NCBI GenBank assembly: GCA_015231605.1
Contig: JADGBG010000004.1
Location: forward strand, 1 to 44,957
Direction of reading: 5' to 3'
From: Alphaproteobacteria bacterium
Lineage (GTDB): Bacteria > Pseudomonadota > Alphaproteobacteria > Rhodospirillales > Magnetovibrionaceae
DNA: 44,957 nucleotides
A program made the position numbers and the translations under genes. Position 1 is the first letter of the stretch. The number at the start of each line of letters is the position of its first letter. Shown one piece after another: positions 42,512-44,957 of this stretch. The notes beneath the pieces are model-generated. The model saw only the letters and a list, made by a program, of their open reading frames with translations, was not told the DNA's origin and did not search any database.

Positions 42512-44281
42512 ATGGACACGACGACGAAGCGGTTGGAAGATTTCAAGTCACCCCGTCAACTCGATGGTCTGGACGCACGGGCGCTCACGGATCTCGCCGG
42601 TGAAATCCGGACGTTCTTGCTGGACAACATTTCCCGGACGGGTGGGCATATCGGAGCGAACCTCGGCACGGTGGAATTGGCCATCGCGCTGCATGCCGTA
42701 TACCATTCCCCCGAAGAACCCATCATTTGGGACACCGGGCACCAGGGCTATGCCCACAAGCTCCTCACGGGGCGCGCGCACCTGTTCCCCACCCTCAACA
42801 CCTACGGCGGGATGAACCGTTTCGTGACCCCCCGGGAAAGCGAGCACGACATTCTCGAAGCGTCCCATGCCGGGACATCCATTTCCATCGCGTTGGGGTT
42901 GGCGTTGGCTCGGCGCATGCGCGGCGAGGGCCGGCCCGTCGTCGCGGTGATCGGCGATTCCGCGCTTGCCGAAGGCATGGCGTTGGAAGCCTTCAACCAT
43001 GCCGTGGTCGAAGACGTGCCCCTGACCATCGTCGTCAACGACAACGGTTACGCCATCAGTCCCGGTTTCGGCGGGTTGCACGAGGCGCTCCAGGATCCGG
43101 GCGGGCGTGGCGGGAAACTGTTTCGCGCGTGGGGCGCCGAGGTTATCGGTCCCGTGGACGGCCACGATATCGAAGCCCTGATGGAGGCGTTCCAGAGTGC
43201 GCGCCAAAGCGGCGGCGTCAAGGTGGTGCACGTCAAGACGGTCAAGGGCAAGGGGTGGGCCCCAGCGGACGCGCATCCCTTGCGCATGCATTTCTCGTTC
43301 CCGTTCGACAAGGAAACGGGCAAGAGCACGCTGCCGCCCCCGCCGCAGACCTATCAGGACGTGGTGGCCGAGGTGGTGATGGCGGAAATGGAAACGGATC
43401 CCTCCATCGCCTGCATCACGCCCTCGACGCTCTACGCGACGGGACTGACGCCGATCTTCCAAAAATACCCGGACCGATGCTTCGATCCAGGCATGGAAGA
43501 ACAGCACGCCCTGACCATGGCGGTGGGCATGGCTCTTGCGGGCGCAAAGCCCGTGGTCGCGTATCAGTCGACCTTTTTGCAGCGCGCTTTCGATCAGATG
43601 TTCCACGACGTCTGCTTCATGGCGCGGCCGATGCTGATTCTTGGATATCGCAGCGGGTTCGCGGGCTATGACAACCCCACCCATCACGGGGTCTACGATT
43701 TTTCGTATCTGCGCGGGTTGCCGAATCTGCGCATTCTCTATCCCAAGGACAGGCATGAGGCGCGGCGCATGGCGCGGGATGCCCTGCGCGCCCTGGACGG
43801 CCCGGTCTTGATCCTGATGCCGTACGGCCCGGTGGACGATTTCGATCCGTCGGTCATGGAGGAAACTCCCGAACGCTTTGCCGAGCCCCAAATGGTCCAG
43901 ACCGGACGGGAAGTGATGATCGTCGCCGTCGGCCATAAGTTCGCCGCCGCGCGGGATGCCGTGGCCCGGTTGCGCGAAGCGGACATCGACGCCGGACTGG
44001 TGAACCTGCGCTACCTCAAGCCGCTCAACGTGGTGTTCCTCGAACGGTTGTTGAGCAATGCGCGCCGCGTGGTGACGGTCGAGGAATTCGTTCGCGATGG
44101 CGGCGTCGGCGGCGCTCTCATGGAATTGGCCGGCGATCGCGGGCTGGGCTGTCAGATCCTGCGGCTGGCGTTGCCGACGGCCTTCATCGAACCGGGGTCG
44201 AATGCCGAGTTGGAACGCGCCTACGGCCTCGACGCCGAAGGAATCGTGCGCGCCGTCCGCGAGCGGTGGGACGAGCTGTGA
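42512..44281 (+). CDS. Divergent DXS-like thiamine-diphosphate enzyme
   Basis: The 589-residue protein follows the 1-deoxy-D-xylulose-5-phosphate synthase plan: GGHIGANLGTVELAIALH (His46), IIWDTGHQGYAHKLLTGR, SHAGTSISIALGLAL, the ThDP site VAVIGDSALAEGMALEAFNH (Asp149) with NDNGY, and GMEEQHALTMAVGMALAG (catalytic-type Glu330). It is shorter than true DXS (about 620-640). The metal motif reads GDS where DXS has GDG, and YRSGFAGYDNPTHHGVYDFS replaces DRAGLVG-DG-PTH. It may thus join a two-carbon unit to a sugar or other acceptor instead of making isoprenoid precursor. Its stop overlaps the next gene's start (TGATG). The housekeeping dxs is expected elsewhere. Confidence 0.85.
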   Translation: MDTTTKRLEDFKSPRQLDGLDARALTDLAGEIRTFLLDNISRTGGHIGANLGTVELAIALHAVYHSPEEPIIWDTGHQGYAHKLLTGRAHLFPTLNTYGGMNRFVTPRESEHDILEASHAGTSISIALGLALARRMRGEGRPVVAVIGDSALAEGMALEAFNHAVVEDVPLTIVVNDNGYAISPGFGGLHEALQDPGGRGGKLFRAWGAEVIGPVDGHDIEALMEAFQSARQSGGVKVVHVKTVKGKGWAPADAHPLRMHFSFPFDKETGKSTLPPPPQTYQDVVAEVVMAEMETDPSIACITPSTLYATGLTPIFQKYPDRCFDPGMEEQHALTMAVGMALAGAKPVVAYQSTFLQRAFDQMFHDVCFMARPMLILGYRSGFAGYDNPTHHGVYDFSYLRGLPNLRILYPKDRHEARRMARDALRALDGPVLILMPYGPVDDFDPSVMEETPERFAEPQMVQTGREVMIVAVGHKFAAARDAVARLREADIDAGLVNLRYLKPLNVVFLERLLSNARRVVTVEEFVRDGGVGGALMELAGDRGLGCQILRLALPTAFIEPGSNAELERAYGLDAEGIVRAVRERWDEL

Positions 44282-44957
44282 TGGAAATCTCCCTTAAAAA
44301 CAAATCGGCGCTGGTGACGGGTGCATCGCGCGGCATCGGCGCGGCGATCGCCGAGGCCCTGTCGGCATGCGGCGCGAACGTGATGGTGGCCTATAAAAGC
44401 CGCGCCGAAGACGCCGAACGGGTGGCCGCGTCCTGCCGGGGCGGCGACAGCGCCACCGTGGCGATGGAGGTGTCGTCCAGGGATGACGTCGAGCGGGCGG
44501 TCGATGCCGTGACGAAGCGGTGGGGTCGGTTCGATATTCTCGTCAACAACGCGGGCTACCTGAAACAAACTCCGTTCGCGGACATCAGCGATGCGGAATG
44601 GGCGGTGACCATGGATGCGAACCTGCGGGGCGTGTTCTTGTGCAGCCAGGTCGCGGGGGCGGTCTTCGCCAGCCAGAACGCCGCGGAAGGCGGGGGCGGG
44701 TGCATCGTCAACATCACTTCGGTCGGCGGCCAAATGGGGGGCACCAAGGCCCCGCATTACGCCGCGGCCAAGGCGGGGGTGATTTCGCTCACCAAGTCCA
44801 CGGCCAAACTGCTTGCGCCCCATGGCGTGCGGGTGAACGCCATCGCGCCCGGGTTCATCAAAACCGACATGTACGAGCACATCATCGCGAACACCGACGT
44901 GTCCGAAATTTTGGCGTCCATTCCTCTGGGGCGGGTCGGGTTGCCGGGTGACGTGGC
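44281..44957 (+). CDS. Short-chain dehydrogenase/reductase, 3' end outside window
   Basis: The visible 225 residues have the SDR pattern: SALVTGASRGIGAAIAEALS (nucleotide-binding TGxxxGxG), ILVNNAGYLKQ, the catalytic Ser of CIVNITSVGGQ, YAAAKAGVISLTKS (Tyr-x3-Lys) and VRVNAIAPGFIKTD. It is FabG-like. The start is coupled to the DXS-like gene. It could reduce the keto product of that enzyme. The open frame runs to the window end, so the gene is incomplete here. Confidence 0.88.
   Translation, partial: MEISLKNKSALVTGASRGIGAAIAEALSACGANVMVAYKSRAEDAERVAASCRGGDSATVAMEVSSRDDVERAVDAVTKRWGRFDILVNNAGYLKQTPFADISDAEWAVTMDANLRGVFLCSQVAGAVFASQNAAEGGGGCIVNITSVGGQMGGTKAPHYAAAKAGVISLTKSTAKLLAPHGVRVNAIAPGFIKTDMYEHIIANTDVSEILASIPLGRVGLPGDV

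Overview
The window looks like part of an alphaproteobacterial chromosome, most likely a Rhodospirillales-type organism. The reasons are high GC with long antisense open frames, a SciP (DUF1153) regulator next to hook genes, an alphaproteobacterial-style flagellin, and a fliF-fliG pair. The species cannot be named from the sequence alone. No tRNA, rRNA, CRISPR array, transposase or integrase was seen.

Region 1 (1-17.7 kb) is flagellar. fliG (5' end only) and fliF lie on the minus strand, with a FlaG-like gene divergent from them. Next come two tandem TPR proteins with GT9/heptosyltransferase-like C-termini. The minus-strand hook cluster fliK-flgD-flgE follows, then sciP downstream of it on the same strand. 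On the plus strand there is a third TPR glycosyltransferase (GT41-like), a Maf/DUF115 motility accessory factor, and a flagellin gene closed by a strong intrinsic terminator. Three one-mismatch CtrA-like boxes (TTAA-N7-TTAA) sit in front of fliF, the FlaG-like gene and sciP.

Region 2 (17.7-33.6 kb) is an unusual radical-SAM island. A GH57-like glycoside hydrolase starts it. Within about 13 kb there are then seven radical SAM proteins. Four of them are clear paralogues sharing an N-terminal DGTK-type signature and a C-terminal Cys-rich LW...H(V/F)(N/D)FI tail. One of the others has a cobalamin-binding-type N-terminus. They are mixed with two glycosyltransferase-like proteins, a Zn-ribbon methyltransferase, an aldo/keto reductase and a duplicated TIGR04076-like small protein that is translationally coupled to one radical SAM gene. 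The first half is on the plus strand (17.7-28.1 kb) and the second on the minus strand (28.1-33.6 kb); the two halves converge with an 8-base overlap.

Region 3 (33.7 kb to the end) is a plus-strand operon with almost no gaps. It encodes an amino-acid-type adenylation domain, a stand-alone carrier protein, a DUF4910 aminopeptidase-like protein, an AAC(3)-like acyltransferase, a sugar C-methyltransferase-like protein, three consecutive ATP-grasp ligases, a divergent DXS-like thiamine-diphosphate enzyme and a short-chain dehydrogenase cut by the window end.

Together the contents suggest a flagellin (or surface) glycan modification locus. Region 1 supplies the flagellin and candidate protein glycosyltransferases. 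Regions 2 and 3 would make and decorate an unusual sugar or aminoacylated sugar using radical chemistry, carrier-protein-activated amino acids, amide ligation and methylation. The family assignments rest on visible motifs; the common pathway is inference from gene order and coupling.
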